Origin: Neolewinella lacunae
Lineage (GTDB): Bacteria; Bacteroidota; Bacteroidia; Chitinophagales; Saprospiraceae
Assembly (NCBI RefSeq): GCF_014349155.1
Contig: NZ_JACSIT010000142.1
Span: forward strand, 8,663 to 72,662
Direction of reading: 5' to 3'
DNA length: 64,000 nt
Part shown: positions 32,283 through 40,719 of the stretch, one piece after another
Layout of the letters: every line of letters begins with the position of its first letter
Position numbering within the stretch: position 1 is the stretch's first letter
The notes under the pieces: model-generated
What the model saw: only the letters and a program-made list of their open reading frames with translations
Databases searched by the model: none
Told to the model about the DNA's origin: nothing
Position numbers and translations under genes: made by a program

Positions 32283-33155
32283 TTGCTTGCCCCTTCCGAA
32301 CTCATCCTCCGCCCCAACGGCAGCCTATACCACCTCGACCTGCTCCCCGGCCAAGTGGCCGAAACCATCATTACCGTCGGCGACCCCGAGCGGGTGCGGG
32401 CCGTTTCCGACCGCTTTGACCGGGTGGAGCTGCGGGTGGAGGCCCGGGAGTTCGTCACCCACACGGGAACGCTGGATGGCCGCCGCCTCACCGTCGTTTC
32501 CACGGGCATTGGCACCGATAATGTCGACATCGTCTTTAATGAACTCGACGCGCTTTTCAACGTAGACCTGGCCCGGCGGGAGATCAAAAGCGAACTTACC
32601 CGCCTCACGTTCGTCCGCCTGGGCACCAGCGGGGCTTTCCAGCCCGACTTGCCCCTCGACAGTTTTTTGCTCTCCACAGCCGCCCTGGCGATGGATGGCT
32701 TGCTGCCGTTTTATCTCCACCAAGGCAGCCCTGACCCGGCCGCCATCAGCCTGTACGAGCACCTGGAAGACGCAGGCGTACGCTTGCCCGTGCCCGTTTT
32801 GATCGTCCGGCCAGACCTGCCTCCGGCCTTCGCGGCGACGGGACTGCCTACGGGCATGACCCTCACGGCGGCGGGTTTTTACGCTCCGCAGGGACGCAGC
32901 ATCCGCCTGGCCTCGGGCCTCTCTCCCCGCCTCCTGGAGGCGCTGCGTACCTGGCAAGACGAGGAGCTGCGCCTGACGAACATCGAGATGGAAACCGCCG
33001 GTATTTACGGACTGGCTACCGCCCTGGGTCACCGTGCCGTTTCCCTCTCCGCCCTCCTGGCCAACCGCGCCGCCGGCACCTTCAGCCGCCAGCCCGCCAA
33101 GACCGTTGATGCCCTCATCAGCAAAGGCCTGGAGCTGATCTTACAGGACACCTAG
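32283..33155 (+). CDS. Nucleoside phosphorylase (uridine phosphorylase-like)
   Basis: The frame is open from 32193, but the family N-terminus (SELILRPNGSLYHLDLLPGQ) begins right after a TTG at 32283, giving about 290 residues. PNP/UDP superfamily motifs are ITVGDPERV, VVSTGIGTDNVDI, RLGTSGAFQPDL and NIEMETAGIYGLA, the last holding the ribose-binding Glu-Met-Glu. It should phosphorolyse a nucleoside to base and ribose-1-phosphate. Start choice is uncertain; a TACCTTAG box at 32251 could be a -7 element. Base specificity cannot be told. Confidence 0.85.
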   Translation: MLAPSELILRPNGSLYHLDLLPGQVAETIITVGDPERVRAVSDRFDRVELRVEAREFVTHTGTLDGRRLTVVSTGIGTDNVDIVFNELDALFNVDLARREIKSELTRLTFVRLGTSGAFQPDLPLDSFLLSTAALAMDGLLPFYLHQGSPDPAAISLYEHLEDAGVRLPVPVLIVRPDLPPAFAATGLPTGMTLTAAGFYAPQGRSIRLASGLSPRLLEALRTWQDEELRLTNIEMETAGIYGLATALGHRAVSLSALLANRAAGTFSRQPAKTVDALISKGLELILQDT

Positions 33156-33229
33156 GCCCGGAAGAGCCGACAATTTTTAGCGCTACCGTACGTTTTCTAT
33201 TGGACTAGTCCGGATTGAAAGCTTACATC

Positions 33230-33676
33230 ATGCGTTTCTTATTCCTTTCCCTCTGTTGCCTGTGCTTCGTAGCTCCTTCCTTAAGCGGGCAGGAAGCGCA
33301 CGCCGCCCTGACCAACTACATTAACGAATACAACGCTGACCACGCCATGTGCGACTGGATCCGCGTGGAGCACGCCCCCGTTTCCCTGCGCATCAACGAA
33401 CGGGAAGAACTCGAAGCATTCGTGGCCAATGGTAAGGAGCTGCGCATCATTCTACAGCGGGATAAGGCGGATGAACTGGACCATCTCTTTCCCCTCCACA
33501 TCACCAACGCAACCGTCGTTTTTGCGGGGGAAACCATTTTGGTTCTCGACGACGACAGCGCCCTCTACGTGGCCCTGACCATTTCGGCAGCGCCCCGCCT
33601 GCCCGATCTGGAACACGCCACGCCCGTGGTCTTCACGGGTTACGGACTGGGGCAGCACTGGTCGGGCAACCAATAA
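33230..33676 (+). CDS. Hypothetical secreted protein
   Basis: From the ATG at 33230 the product is 148 residues with a clear signal peptide (FLFLSLCCLCFVAPSLSGQE). The mature part contains one Cys (HAMCDWIRVEH) and a beta-rich C-terminus (TIPLV-like stretches VVFAGETILVLDDDSALYVA). No domain is recognised. A TTG start at 33215 would add five residues and weaken the signal peptide. It stands alone between the phosphorylase and TspO-like genes. Confidence 0.65.
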   Translation: MRFLFLSLCCLCFVAPSLSGQEAHAALTNYINEYNADHAMCDWIRVEHAPVSLRINEREELEAFVANGKELRIILQRDKADELDHLFPLHITNATVVFAGETILVLDDDSALYVALTISAAPRLPDLEHATPVVFTGYGLGQHWSGNQ

Positions 33677-33781
33677 GGTCGCGCCCTGGCACGATAGAAC
33701 ATGCGGGCAACGGTGGTGGTTAGCAATGGTGAATGCCAACAGGTACACCGCTCCACCTGCCACTGGCACAAACCCGCACCC

Positions 33782-34540
33782 ATGTCACACTCCACTTCCC
33801 GTTACCTTGCCCTCGGCGCCATGCTCATCATGCTGGCCCTCTATGGCCTTACTTCCGCTGGCTGGTTTGGCCCCAACCCCGTGGGCAGTACCTCCAACGA
33901 CGTTGATCCGCTCATCATTCCGCCCCCCTACGCTTTTGCGATCTGGGGACCGATCTACCTGGGGCTGATCGTCTTTCCCATCTTCCAGCTCTTCAAGCGG
34001 CGGGATGGGCACCCCGCCTGGATTCCGTTGCGGCAGTGGTTTGCGGCCAACGTGGTGGCCAACGGCGTCTGGTTGGTCTTTGCTTCCTACGATTGGCAGT
34101 GGCTTACGGTCCTCGTGATCGTGTTCATGCTCTTTTCGCTGTTCCGCATCAATCAATTGCTGGGCCGTATTGCGGCGGCGGGTGCCCCCTATAATTACTG
34201 GGTGGAATGGCTGGTATTCAGCCTCTATTTCGCCTGGGTGACCTTGGCCACGGTGCTGAACGTTTCGGCTGCGCTGGCTTTTTACGACTGGCAGGGCTTT
34301 GGCCTCGCGGCGGTGAACTGGACGGTTATTATGATCATCATTGCCGCGCTGATTGCCGGCTACACGAGCTACGTGTTCCGGGATGCGGCCTACGCCGCAG
34401 TGGTGGTCTGGGCCTTCGTTGCGCTCGCCACCCGCCACTGGGAGGGCATTCCTACGCTGGGCTTCCTGGCGGCAGCGGTAGCCGTAACTTTTGTGGGCAT
34501 GGGGGCCTGGAACTTTAGCCGAGCGCGGCGACTGGCTTAA
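33782..34540 (+). CDS. TspO/MBR-related membrane protein
   Basis: From the ATG at 33782 the product is 252 residues with about seven membrane helices. The segment IPPPYAFAIWGPIYLGLIVF matches the PP-x-x-FxxxWxxxY motif of TspO/tryptophan-rich sensory proteins, and Trp is frequent throughout. Classical TspO has five helices and ~160 residues, so this belongs to a longer branch. TspO proteins bind porphyrins and sterol-like ligands; the role here is unknown. It ends opposite the ribosomal L19 gene with a shared hairpin between them. Confidence 0.75.
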   Translation: MSHSTSRYLALGAMLIMLALYGLTSAGWFGPNPVGSTSNDVDPLIIPPPYAFAIWGPIYLGLIVFPIFQLFKRRDGHPAWIPLRQWFAANVVANGVWLVFASYDWQWLTVLVIVFMLFSLFRINQLLGRIAAAGAPYNYWVEWLVFSLYFAWVTLATVLNVSAALAFYDWQGFGLAAVNWTVIMIIIAALIAGYTSYVFRDAAYAAVVVWAFVALATRHWEGIPTLGFLAAAVAVTFVGMGAWNFSRARRLA

Positions 34541-34605
34541 ACGGACGGTGCTTCAAAAGAAACACTCCGGGAGGCTCGTTTTCCCGGCCACGCGAGGCCA
34601 ACGTA

Positions 34606-34643
34606 AGAAGCCCAACTGCCTGGGCGGGGGCAATTGGGCTTCT
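34606..34643. terminator. Hairpin between convergent genes (rplS / TspO-like)
   Basis: AGAAGCCCAACTGC (34606-34619) pairs with GCAATTGGGCTTCT (34630-34643) with one mismatch in 14. It sits 26 bases beyond the rplS stop and can serve both strands. Confidence 0.65.
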
Positions 34644-34668
34644 GGGAAGAAAATCCAGGGACCTTCTT

Positions 34669-35019
34669 TTAGTTAATGCGGCGCTCCTTGATGCGGGCCT
34701 TTTTGCCAACGCGGTCGCGGAGGTAGAACAGGCGGCTACGACGCACCTTGCCGTGCTTGACGATGGAGATGCCAGCGATGTTGGGGGAGGACATTGGGAA
34801 GATCCGCTCTACGCCAATGCTGTTGGAAATTTTGCGAACGGTGAAGGTTTTGGTAAGACCTTCACCCTTGATCTGGATGACGTCACCCCGGAACTGCTGG
34901 ATCCGGGACTTATCGCCTTCAACAATTTTATAGTCGACGATGATGGTATCGCCGGCGCGAAAAGCCGGGAATTCGGGCTTTTTGCTGATCTGCTCGTGGA
35001 TAAAGGAAATAGCGTCCAT
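34669..35019 (-). CDS. rplS: 50S ribosomal protein L19
   Basis: From the ATG at 35019 the product is 116 residues, the standard L19 size. Family signatures are FRAGDTIIVDYKIVEGDKSR, QQFRGDVIQIKG, FTVRKISNSIGVERIFPM and the basic HGKVRRSRLFYLRDRVGKKA near the end. It sits at the 30S-50S interface. A TTG start at 35028 would add three residues and is less likely. A strong Bacteroidota promoter lies 37 bases upstream, so it is transcribed alone rather than with trmD as in many bacteria. Confidence 0.97.
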   Translation of the reverse strand: MDAISFIHEQISKKPEFPAFRAGDTIIVDYKIVEGDKSRIQQFRGDVIQIKGEGLTKTFTVRKISNSIGVERIFPMSSPNIAGISIVKHGKVRRSRLFYLRDRVGKKARIKERRIN

Positions 35020-35055
35020 GGCTAACAAATTTTAGACTCGCTTTCTTGCGGCCCG

Positions 35056-35086
35056 CAAAGGTAAATCTTTCCCGGGAAATACACAA
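35056..35086 (-). promoter_or_regulatory. rplS promoter
   Basis: On the minus strand TTG (35084-35086), a 20-base spacer and TACCTTTG (35056-35063) match the Bacteroidota consensus exactly. Transcription should start near 35049, 30 bases before the ATG. Confidence 0.8.
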
Positions 35087-35115
35087 GCGCTTTTTGCATT
35101 GCTCCTTATCCTGAC

Positions 35116-35159
35116 TCCCCCCGTTGGGGGGCCGGGGGGGAGCACCTGCGGCCGCGCCC
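35116..35159 (-). repeat. Long-form GC-rich element in gap
   Basis: CCCCCC-GTT-GGGGGG (35117-35131) and a G7 run precede the perfect core at 35142-35159. It lies between the divergent rplS and DUF427 genes. Confidence 0.85.
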
Positions 35160-35293
35160 AACCAACGGAGGCCGTTTTGGGCGTACATGATGTGTCGGAA
35201 AACGACGAATTCCCCTCCCCTGCGGCCCATCTTGCCCGCTGCGAGAACCCAAGTGCCGCGTCTGCGTTTGAATGGACGAACAGAAGAAAAACA

Positions 35294-35584
35294 ATGATGC
35301 AAGCCAGTTGGAATGGTCATCTCGTGGCCGAAAGTGACGATACGGTGGTGGTGGAAGGCAACCACTACTTCCCGTTGGAGAGCGTGCAGCAAGACTACCT
35401 GCGGCCCAGCACCACCACCACCTACTGCGGCTGGAAGGGCGAGTGCAGCTACTATCACCTGGTGGTGGATGGTCAGGAAAACCCCGATGCCGTGTGGCAG
35501 TACGCCGATCCTTTCCCCGCCGCCGAAAAAATCCGCGACCGGGTAGCCTTCTGGAAAGGCGTCACCGTAAGTGAGCGAACATGA
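35294..35584 (+). CDS. DUF427 domain protein
   Basis: The ATG at 35294 (MMQASWNGHLVAESDDTVVV) gives 96 residues, the usual DUF427 length; the frame upstream is repeat sequence. Conserved features are the WNG-x-x-AES start, NHYFPLESV, TTYCGWKGECSYYHLVVDG and WQYADPFPAAEKIRDRVAFW. It is a small beta-barrel protein of unknown biochemistry. Its stop overlaps the start of egtB (ATGA), so it belongs to the ergothioneine-type operon, suggesting a thiol or redox role or a chaperoning function for that pathway (inference). Confidence 0.88.
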   Translation: MMQASWNGHLVAESDDTVVVEGNHYFPLESVQQDYLRPSTTTTYCGWKGECSYYHLVVDGQENPDAVWQYADPFPAAEKIRDRVAFWKGVTVSERT

Positions 35585-36870
35585 CCAGGCAAATACCCGA
35601 AACTGCTTCCCTGCAAGCCCATTTCAGCGCCGTGCGCCGCCAGAGTGTGGCCCTCTGCCAGCCCCTCCGGCCGGAGGACTACGTGGTGCAGCCGCACCCC
35701 GACGTGAGTCCGCCGAAGTGGCACCTAGGCCACGTCACCTGGTTCTTCGAAAATTTTGTTTTGGCCGAATTTGTGGAAGGCTACGTGCGCTTCGACGAGC
35801 GCCTGAACTGGTTTTTCAACAGTTATTACGAGAGCCAGGGGCCGCGTATCCTGCGCAGCAGCCGCGGCAACATGACCCGGCCCGAACTGGCTACGGTACT
35901 GGCCTACCGCGAGCACGTTGATGCAGCCGTGCTGGAGTTGCTGGGCAGCGATCACCCGGCCCTGGACCAGATCAGCGAACTCATCGTGTTGGGCATCCAC
36001 CACGAGCAACAGCACCAGGAGTTGCTGGTAACGGACATCAAATACATCCTCGGCACCAACCCGCTTTATCCCGCTTACGGGGGCGCGGCCGCAGGTGCCG
36101 GGCCCGTTGAAGGGCGAGGGACGCCAGCGCCAGCTTTCCACACCATCGCGGGCGGGTTGCACACGATTGGCCACCGGGGACCGGGCTTTTGCTGGGACAA
36201 TGAGCTGGGCGTTCACCAAGTCTACCTGGATGACTTTCAGCTGGCAAAGAGCCTGGTTACCAACGGCGAGTACCTGGATTTCATGGCAGACCGGGGCTAC
36301 GAACGCTTCGAGCTCTGGCAAATGGAGGGCATCGAGTGGGCACGCGGCCTGGATGTAAAAGCGCCGTTGTACTGGAACCAGGATGCGGAAGGCAACTGGT
36401 TTCACTACCAGCTGCGCGGCGGCTTGCAGGTGGTGGACCCGGCCCAGCCCGCTACCCACCTCAGCTGGTACGAAGCCGATGCCTTCGCCCGATGGGCCGG
36501 GTGCCGCCTGCCCACTGAATTTGAGTGGGAGGTGGCTTGCCGCCAGCTGGACCCCGAAGTACACGCAGGGCAAAATTGGTCGGATGCCGGCCAGCTGCAC
36601 CCCCAAGCGCCCGCAAAAGATGAGTCCCAGCTGCTGGGCACGGTCTGGGAATGGACCAACTCCGCCTACCTCCCCTACCCCCGCTACCCCCGCCCCGAGG
36701 GAGCCTTGGGAGAGTACAATGGCAAATTCATGATCAACCAAATGGTCTTGCGGGGTGGCAGTTGTGCTACGCCCCAGAGCCACATCCGCCCCACTTACCG
36801 CAATTTTTTCCAGGCCGATAAGCGCTGGCAGTTTACCGGTCTGCGCCTGGCCAAAGACGCACCGCTTTAA
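35581..36870 (+). CDS. egtB: Ergothioneine biosynthesis sulfoxide synthase EgtB-like
   Basis: The 429-residue protein has an N-terminal DinB-like domain with the iron ligands in PPKWHLGHVTWFF (His48/His51 region) and GIHHEQQHQEL (~residue 138-142). A C-terminal formylglycine-generating-enzyme (FGE-sulfatase) domain includes FCWDNELGVHQVYLDDFQLA, WYEADAFARWAGCRLPTEFE, VWEWTNSAYLPYPRY and VLRGGSCATP. EgtB joins trimethylhistidine (hercynine) to a cysteine donor with O2. The GC-rich element at 36081-36098 encodes GGAAAGAG (~residues 167-174) exactly in the interdomain linker. It is overlapped by DUF427 upstream and followed by egtD after 6 bases. Confidence 0.93.
   Translation: MTRQIPETASLQAHFSAVRRQSVALCQPLRPEDYVVQPHPDVSPPKWHLGHVTWFFENFVLAEFVEGYVRFDERLNWFFNSYYESQGPRILRSSRGNMTRPELATVLAYREHVDAAVLELLGSDHPALDQISELIVLGIHHEQQHQELLVTDIKYILGTNPLYPAYGGAAAGAGPVEGRGTPAPAFHTIAGGLHTIGHRGPGFCWDNELGVHQVYLDDFQLAKSLVTNGEYLDFMADRGYERFELWQMEGIEWARGLDVKAPLYWNQDAEGNWFHYQLRGGLQVVDPAQPATHLSWYEADAFARWAGCRLPTEFEWEVACRQLDPEVHAGQNWSDAGQLHPQAPAKDESQLLGTVWEWTNSAYLPYPRYPRPEGALGEYNGKFMINQMVLRGGSCATPQSHIRPTYRNFFQADKRWQFTGLRLAKDAPL
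36081..36098 (+). repeat. Intragenic GC-rich element in egtB
   Basis: A perfect copy of GGGCGCGGCCGCAGGTGC is read in frame as an Ala/Gly linker between the DinB and FGE domains of EgtB. Confidence 0.9.
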
Positions 36871-36876
36871 GCCCCC

Positions 36877-37845
36877 ATGCCAAAAACAATTCCCGTGCCC
36901 ACCCTTTCCCCCTTTGCCGCCGAAGTCATCGAAGGCCTGAGCGAGCAGCCCAAGCGCCTTTCCAGCAAGTGGTTTTACGACGAGCGCGGCGACGCCCTCT
37001 TCCAGGCCATCATGGCGATGCCGGAGTACTACCTGACCGACTGTGAGCGGGAAATTTTCCAGCGGAGTGGTCCGGCCCTGCTGTCCATCATTGCTGGCCG
37101 CCCCTTCGACCTGATCGAACTGGGCGCCGGCGACGGTTCCAAGACCCAACACCTGATCGAGCAGTTCCTGGCGGCGGGTGCGCGTTTTGTGTACCGGCCG
37201 ATCGACATCAGCGCCAACGCCATTGATTTGCTGGGTGACCTGATCCACCACCGCTGGCCCTTGCTGCCTTTCGAGCCCATCCAGGCCGATTACTTTACGG
37301 CCCTCAACCGCCTGGGCCAAAGCAAGACCGATCACCTGCGGCTGGTGCTCTTCCCCGGGGCCAACATTGGCAACTTCAACCGGGCCGAAGCCGAGAAATT
37401 CCTTCGCCACCTGCGCAGCTTCCTCCGGCCGGGCGACCTGCTGCTGACGGGCTTCGACCTGAAGAAAGACCCCGCCACCATCCTGGCCGCATACAATGAC
37501 CCGGCCGGGCACACTGCCGCGTTCAACCTCAACCTCCTGGCGCGCATCAACCGCGAGCTGGGGGCCGACTTCCAACTCAGCGCCTGGAAACACTGGGAAA
37601 CCTACGACCCCGCCGGCGGAGCGGCGCGCAGCTTTCTGGTGGCCGACGGGCCGCAGACGGTTCACTTGCCCGACCTGGACCATTCCATCACCTTCGAAGC
37701 CTACGAAGCCATCTGCGTAGAAATCAGCCAGAAGTACAGCCGCGAAGAAATCCGCGCCCTGGCCGCCGCAGCGGGCTATACTTTCGTTCAGAACCTGGAA
37801 GACTCCCGGGGCTGGTTTGCCGATAGCGTCTGGAGGGTAAGCTAG
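36877..37845 (+). CDS. egtD: L-histidine N-alpha-methyltransferase
   Basis: The 322-residue protein matches EgtD: LSSKWFYDERGDALFQAIMA, MPEYYLTDCEREIF, the SAM motif IELGAGDGSKTQHLIEQFL, YRPIDISANAIDLL, LVLFPGANIGNFNRAEAEKF and FDLKKDPATILAAYND. It methylates histidine three times to hercynine, the substrate of EgtB. It is 6 bases downstream of egtB. No egtA, egtC or egtE homologue is in this window, so the C-S lyase step must be encoded elsewhere. Its stop codon is inside a 20-base inverted repeat. Confidence 0.94.
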   Translation: MPKTIPVPTLSPFAAEVIEGLSEQPKRLSSKWFYDERGDALFQAIMAMPEYYLTDCEREIFQRSGPALLSIIAGRPFDLIELGAGDGSKTQHLIEQFLAAGARFVYRPIDISANAIDLLGDLIHHRWPLLPFEPIQADYFTALNRLGQSKTDHLRLVLFPGANIGNFNRAEAEKFLRHLRSFLRPGDLLLTGFDLKKDPATILAAYNDPAGHTAAFNLNLLARINRELGADFQLSAWKHWETYDPAGGAARSFLVADGPQTVHLPDLDHSITFEAYEAICVEISQKYSREEIRALAAAAGYTFVQNLEDSRGWFADSVWRVS

Positions 37846-37937
37846 TGGGCCAACCTGCAAGTCCTGTTACACCCAGCTCTAGCCAGCGCGGCGCTGACGT
37901 CGACTTAATAGAACGATACTTACAGGTTGGCCCACTA
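37843..37937. repeat. 20-base inverted repeat flanking 55 bases, starting at egtD stop
   Basis: TAGTGGGCCAACCTGCAAGT (37843-37862) pairs with ACTTACAGGTTGGCCCACTA (37918-37937) with one mismatch. The TAG is the egtD stop codon. The interior contains a CAGCGCGGCGCTG palindrome. It could be a large terminator hairpin or a tiny mobile element. Confidence 0.75.
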
Positions 37938-37998
37938 AGCGCTTGTCTTAAAGAACGGCGGGCTGAATTTTTTCTGGCGGCAATAATTTCTTTGGCGG

Positions 37999-38030
37999 TT
38001 TGCAATAAGGAAAATTATTACTTACCTTAG
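37999..38030 (+). promoter_or_regulatory. Promoter of the CBS-domain gene
   Basis: TTTG (37999-38002), a 20-base spacer and TACCTTAG (38023-38030, seven of eight to the -7 consensus). Transcription would start near 38037, 27 bases before the ATG. Confidence 0.65.
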
Positions 38031-38063
38031 ACGCACCCCGAAGGACCGCAAAAGATTCAACCT

Positions 38064-38486
38064 ATGATGAATGAAGAAGTCCGCACCGTTATGTCTACCG
38101 CCGTCACCACCGTCTCGCCCGAGCAGACGGTGAACGACGTTCTTGCGATCATGGAACGCAAGCGCCTCCAACAGTTGCCCGTAGTGGAAAATGGTAAGCT
38201 GGTGGGCCTCATTACCTCCTTCGACCTGTGGAAAAACTGCCGCAACAACCCCGATTGTGCCGGGGATAAGGTCCGGGACGTGATGACCACCAACGTCGTC
38301 CGCCTCGCCCCGAAAGACAAGGTAGGTACGGCCGCAGAGTTGTTCATGGACCGCCGGTTCAAGACCCTGCCCGTAGTTAACCTGGCCGGCGAATTGAAGG
38401 GGGTAGTTACTGCCTTTGACATCATCCGCTACAGCTTCAAGAAGGAGTACCCCGAGCCCATTCTTTACGCCGACCGCCTGGTCTAG
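38064..38486 (+). CDS. Two-CBS-domain protein
   Basis: The 140-residue cytoplasmic protein is a tandem CBS (Bateman) module. The first unit is VRTVMSTAVTTVSPEQTVND with LQQLPVVENGKLVGLITSFD, and the second VRDVMTTNVVRLAPKDKVGT with FKTLPVVNLAGELKGVVTAF. Bateman modules bind adenosyl nucleotides (AMP, ATP, SAM) and regulate partner enzymes or channels. No catalytic domain is attached, and none of the neighbours is an obvious target. It has its own promoter. Confidence 0.9.
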   Translation: MMNEEVRTVMSTAVTTVSPEQTVNDVLAIMERKRLQQLPVVENGKLVGLITSFDLWKNCRNNPDCAGDKVRDVMTTNVVRLAPKDKVGTAAELFMDRRFKTLPVVNLAGELKGVVTAFDIIRYSFKKEYPEPILYADRLV

Positions 38487-38651
38487 TGGGCCTCGCAGGG
38501 AGATGGGTTGGTGCTGGCCGGAGTTTGCTTTGGCAGGGGGATAAGTGCGTGCACTGCGGATTCACCGCCTGATAAACCGTTTCAGCGGATAATTCTTTTC
38601 GCTGGCAGCCGGGAGGATTTTCTTTGGTCTCCGTACCAAAACATCATCGCC

Positions 38652-39995
38652 ATGTCGCGCAGGTTCCTCTTCTACCTCCTGTTCTCTCTCTCATTTTCGG
38701 CTTTTCCCCTTTTCGCGCAGTTAGGCCCAGTTCCCACGCTGCGCTCCGAGGAGTTAAATGATTCGGTAGCATTTACGGGCATCGTTGCTGATGATTTCGG
38801 GGATGGTTCGCCGGCCGTTTGGAAAGAAGTGACCAATGGGCAGGCTTCCGGTCGGTGGCGGGAGTGGTACCCCAACGGCCACCTCCGCTACCGGGCCCAG
38901 TGGTCGGCCGGCCTGGGCAATGGCAAATGGGAATACTTTTACCCCAATGGCCAGCTGCGGGTTGAACTGGTGTACGAAAACGATCTCCCCACGGGTCTCA
39001 GCCGGACCTATCACCCCAACGGGGCGCTTGCCGAAGAGGCGGCCTACCTGCGGGGCAAATTACACGGCCAACTCAGCCGCTACGACCAAAATGGTACGCC
39101 CACCGCCACGGAGTACTACCAGAATGGCGAACGCGTCATCAACGAACCCATTCTTTTCCTGCCCGGCCTGATCACTACTCCGGAGAACAACGAATGGAAA
39201 ATCACCTTTACGCCCGACGGGAATACCCTCTACTTCTGCCGCCGCGCCGCCGGGACCGTGGCCCAGAAAATATACACTTCTACCAAGACCAACGGTACCT
39301 GGGGCGTACCCAGCATCGCGCCATTTTCCACGGCGACGGACGAGGCACCCTTCATCAGCGCCGACGGTGAGCGCTTCTACTTCGCCAGCTTCCGGCCCAT
39401 CCCCGGGCGGCCCACCACGGCGAAAATTGATATGAACCTCTGGGTGATGCAGAAAACCCCCGGCGGCTGGTCGGCCCCCACTCCCCTTCCCCCTTCTATC
39501 AACAAGATTATGGCGGCCACTACGTCCTGGCCCGAAAACTACGAGACCTGCCCCACCGAAGACTCCGCAGGCAACCTCTATTATTGGTCTAAGGGCAGCA
39601 ACGAAAGGGGCACCAATATTTTCGTGGCCCCGCGGCTGCCCGATGGCACCCTCGCGCCTCCAACGGAACTTCCCGCCCCCATCAACTCCCCGGGCTATGA
39701 CCTGGGGGCAGTGGTATCCCCCGACGGCAAATACCTCATCTTCGCTTCTTCCGATCGCCCCGACACCTTCGGCGGTGAAGACCTCTACTACGCCCGGCGC
39801 ACGCCCGGTGGCTGGTCGGCCCCCAAAAGCCTGGGCCCCGTCATCAACTCCGGCCACTACGAAAGCAGCCCTGCCTTTTCCCCCGACGGCAAATACCTCT
39901 ACTTCAGCAGCGACCGGGGGGAAGGCCGCAGTGCCGACGGAGAACGCATCTGGAACATTTACTATCTGGAGACCGCCTCCATCCCCGTCGATTGA
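38652..39995 (+). CDS. Secreted MORN/YwqK-repeat plus PD40 beta-propeller protein
   Basis: From the ATG at 38652 the product is 447 residues with a signal peptide (FSLSFSAFPLFAQ). Residues ~60-170 hold repeats of the YPNGxLRxxxxWxxGxxxGxW type (WREWYPNGHLRYRAQWSAGL, WEYFYPNGQLRVELVYEND), the MORN-like YwqK antitoxin-type module. The remainder has TolB/PD40 propeller blades (FTPDGNTLYFCRR, ISADGERFYFASF, VSPDGKYLIFASSDRPDTFG, FSPDGKYLYFSSDRGEG). It is probably a periplasmic or surface binding protein; the function is unknown. It ends four bases from the convergent LytTR gene, without a terminator. Confidence 0.8.
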   Translation: MSRRFLFYLLFSLSFSAFPLFAQLGPVPTLRSEELNDSVAFTGIVADDFGDGSPAVWKEVTNGQASGRWREWYPNGHLRYRAQWSAGLGNGKWEYFYPNGQLRVELVYENDLPTGLSRTYHPNGALAEEAAYLRGKLHGQLSRYDQNGTPTATEYYQNGERVINEPILFLPGLITTPENNEWKITFTPDGNTLYFCRRAAGTVAQKIYTSTKTNGTWGVPSIAPFSTATDEAPFISADGERFYFASFRPIPGRPTTAKIDMNLWVMQKTPGGWSAPTPLPPSINKIMAATTSWPENYETCPTEDSAGNLYYWSKGSNERGTNIFVAPRLPDGTLAPPTELPAPINSPGYDLGAVVSPDGKYLIFASSDRPDTFGGEDLYYARRTPGGWSAPKSLGPVINSGHYESSPAFSPDGKYLYFSSDRGEGRSADGERIWNIYYLETASIPVD

Positions 39996-39999
39996 AAGC

Positions 40000-40719
40000 C
40001 TAAAGCATCAGTCGCCGTATTTCCCCGAGGTAGGCGTCGCTGACACGCACCCGCGTCGCGTTTCCCAGGCGCAGGTGCCAATAGCGACCGCTGCGTTCCA
40101 ATTCGCTGGCGTGGTCCAGGTTCACCAAATGGGAACGGTGCACCCGCAAAAATTGCCTTGGATTCAGTTTGCGCTCCAGATCACTGATGCCCGATCCCGC
40201 CAGGAGGGTTTCTTTGGCCAGGTGAACTTTGCAGTAATCGCCGTAAGCATCAATGGAGAGAATGTCTTCCACCCGCACCAGCACCCGGCGTTGCCCCTTG
40301 TGCAGGATGACCTTGGCGGGAAAGTCGGCGGCCTTGCCCAGCAGACTTTCGGTCAGGTTGGCCACGGAATTTACGTGCTCCAGGCGAGCAATGGACGCCT
40401 GGAAGCGGGCCCGGCCGATGGGTTTGAGCAAGTAGTCCAACGCATGCACCTCAAAGGCGCGCAGCGCATAGTCGTCGTAGGCCGTAGAAAAAATCACCTG
40501 CGGCAGTTCGTTCAAGCGGGTAAGTACCTCAAAGCCGTTGCACCCGGGCAGCTGCACGTCCAAAAACAGCAAATCAGGACGCCGCTCGTTGATGACTTCT
40601 ACGGCTGCAGGGCCGTCAGCGGCTTCGCCCACAATCCGAAAACCGGGCAGCTCCCCGAGGTACTGCCGCAGCAACTGCCGCGCATCGGCTTCATCATCGA
40701 TCAAGACTACCTCGGTCAT
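40000..40719 (-). CDS. LytTR-family response regulator
   Basis: The 239-residue protein has a receiver domain (VVLIDDEADARQLLRQYL, acceptor Asp in LLFLDVQLPGCNGFEVL, LKPIGRARF) and a C-terminal LytTR DNA-binding domain (EDILSIDAYGDYCKVHL, LNPRQFLRVHRSHLVNLDHA). It is regulated by phosphorylation from the histidine kinase whose gene overlaps its start by 4 bases. LytTR regulators bind imperfect direct repeats in promoters. Targets are unknown; an M23 peptidase gene lies just upstream on the same strand. Confidence 0.93.
   Translation of the reverse strand: MTEVVLIDDEADARQLLRQYLGELPGFRIVGEAADGPAAVEVINERRPDLLFLDVQLPGCNGFEVLTRLNELPQVIFSTAYDDYALRAFEVHALDYLLKPIGRARFQASIARLEHVNSVANLTESLLGKAADFPAKVILHKGQRRVLVRVEDILSIDAYGDYCKVHLAKETLLAGSGISDLERKLNPRQFLRVHRSHLVNLDHASELERSGRYWHLRLGNATRVRVSDAYLGEIRRLML

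Noticed and set aside
35725-37860. A 711-codon minus-strand open frame opposite egtB/egtD
   Set aside because: It is the antisense shadow of two clear genes in GC-rich DNA; its translation has no recognisable domain.
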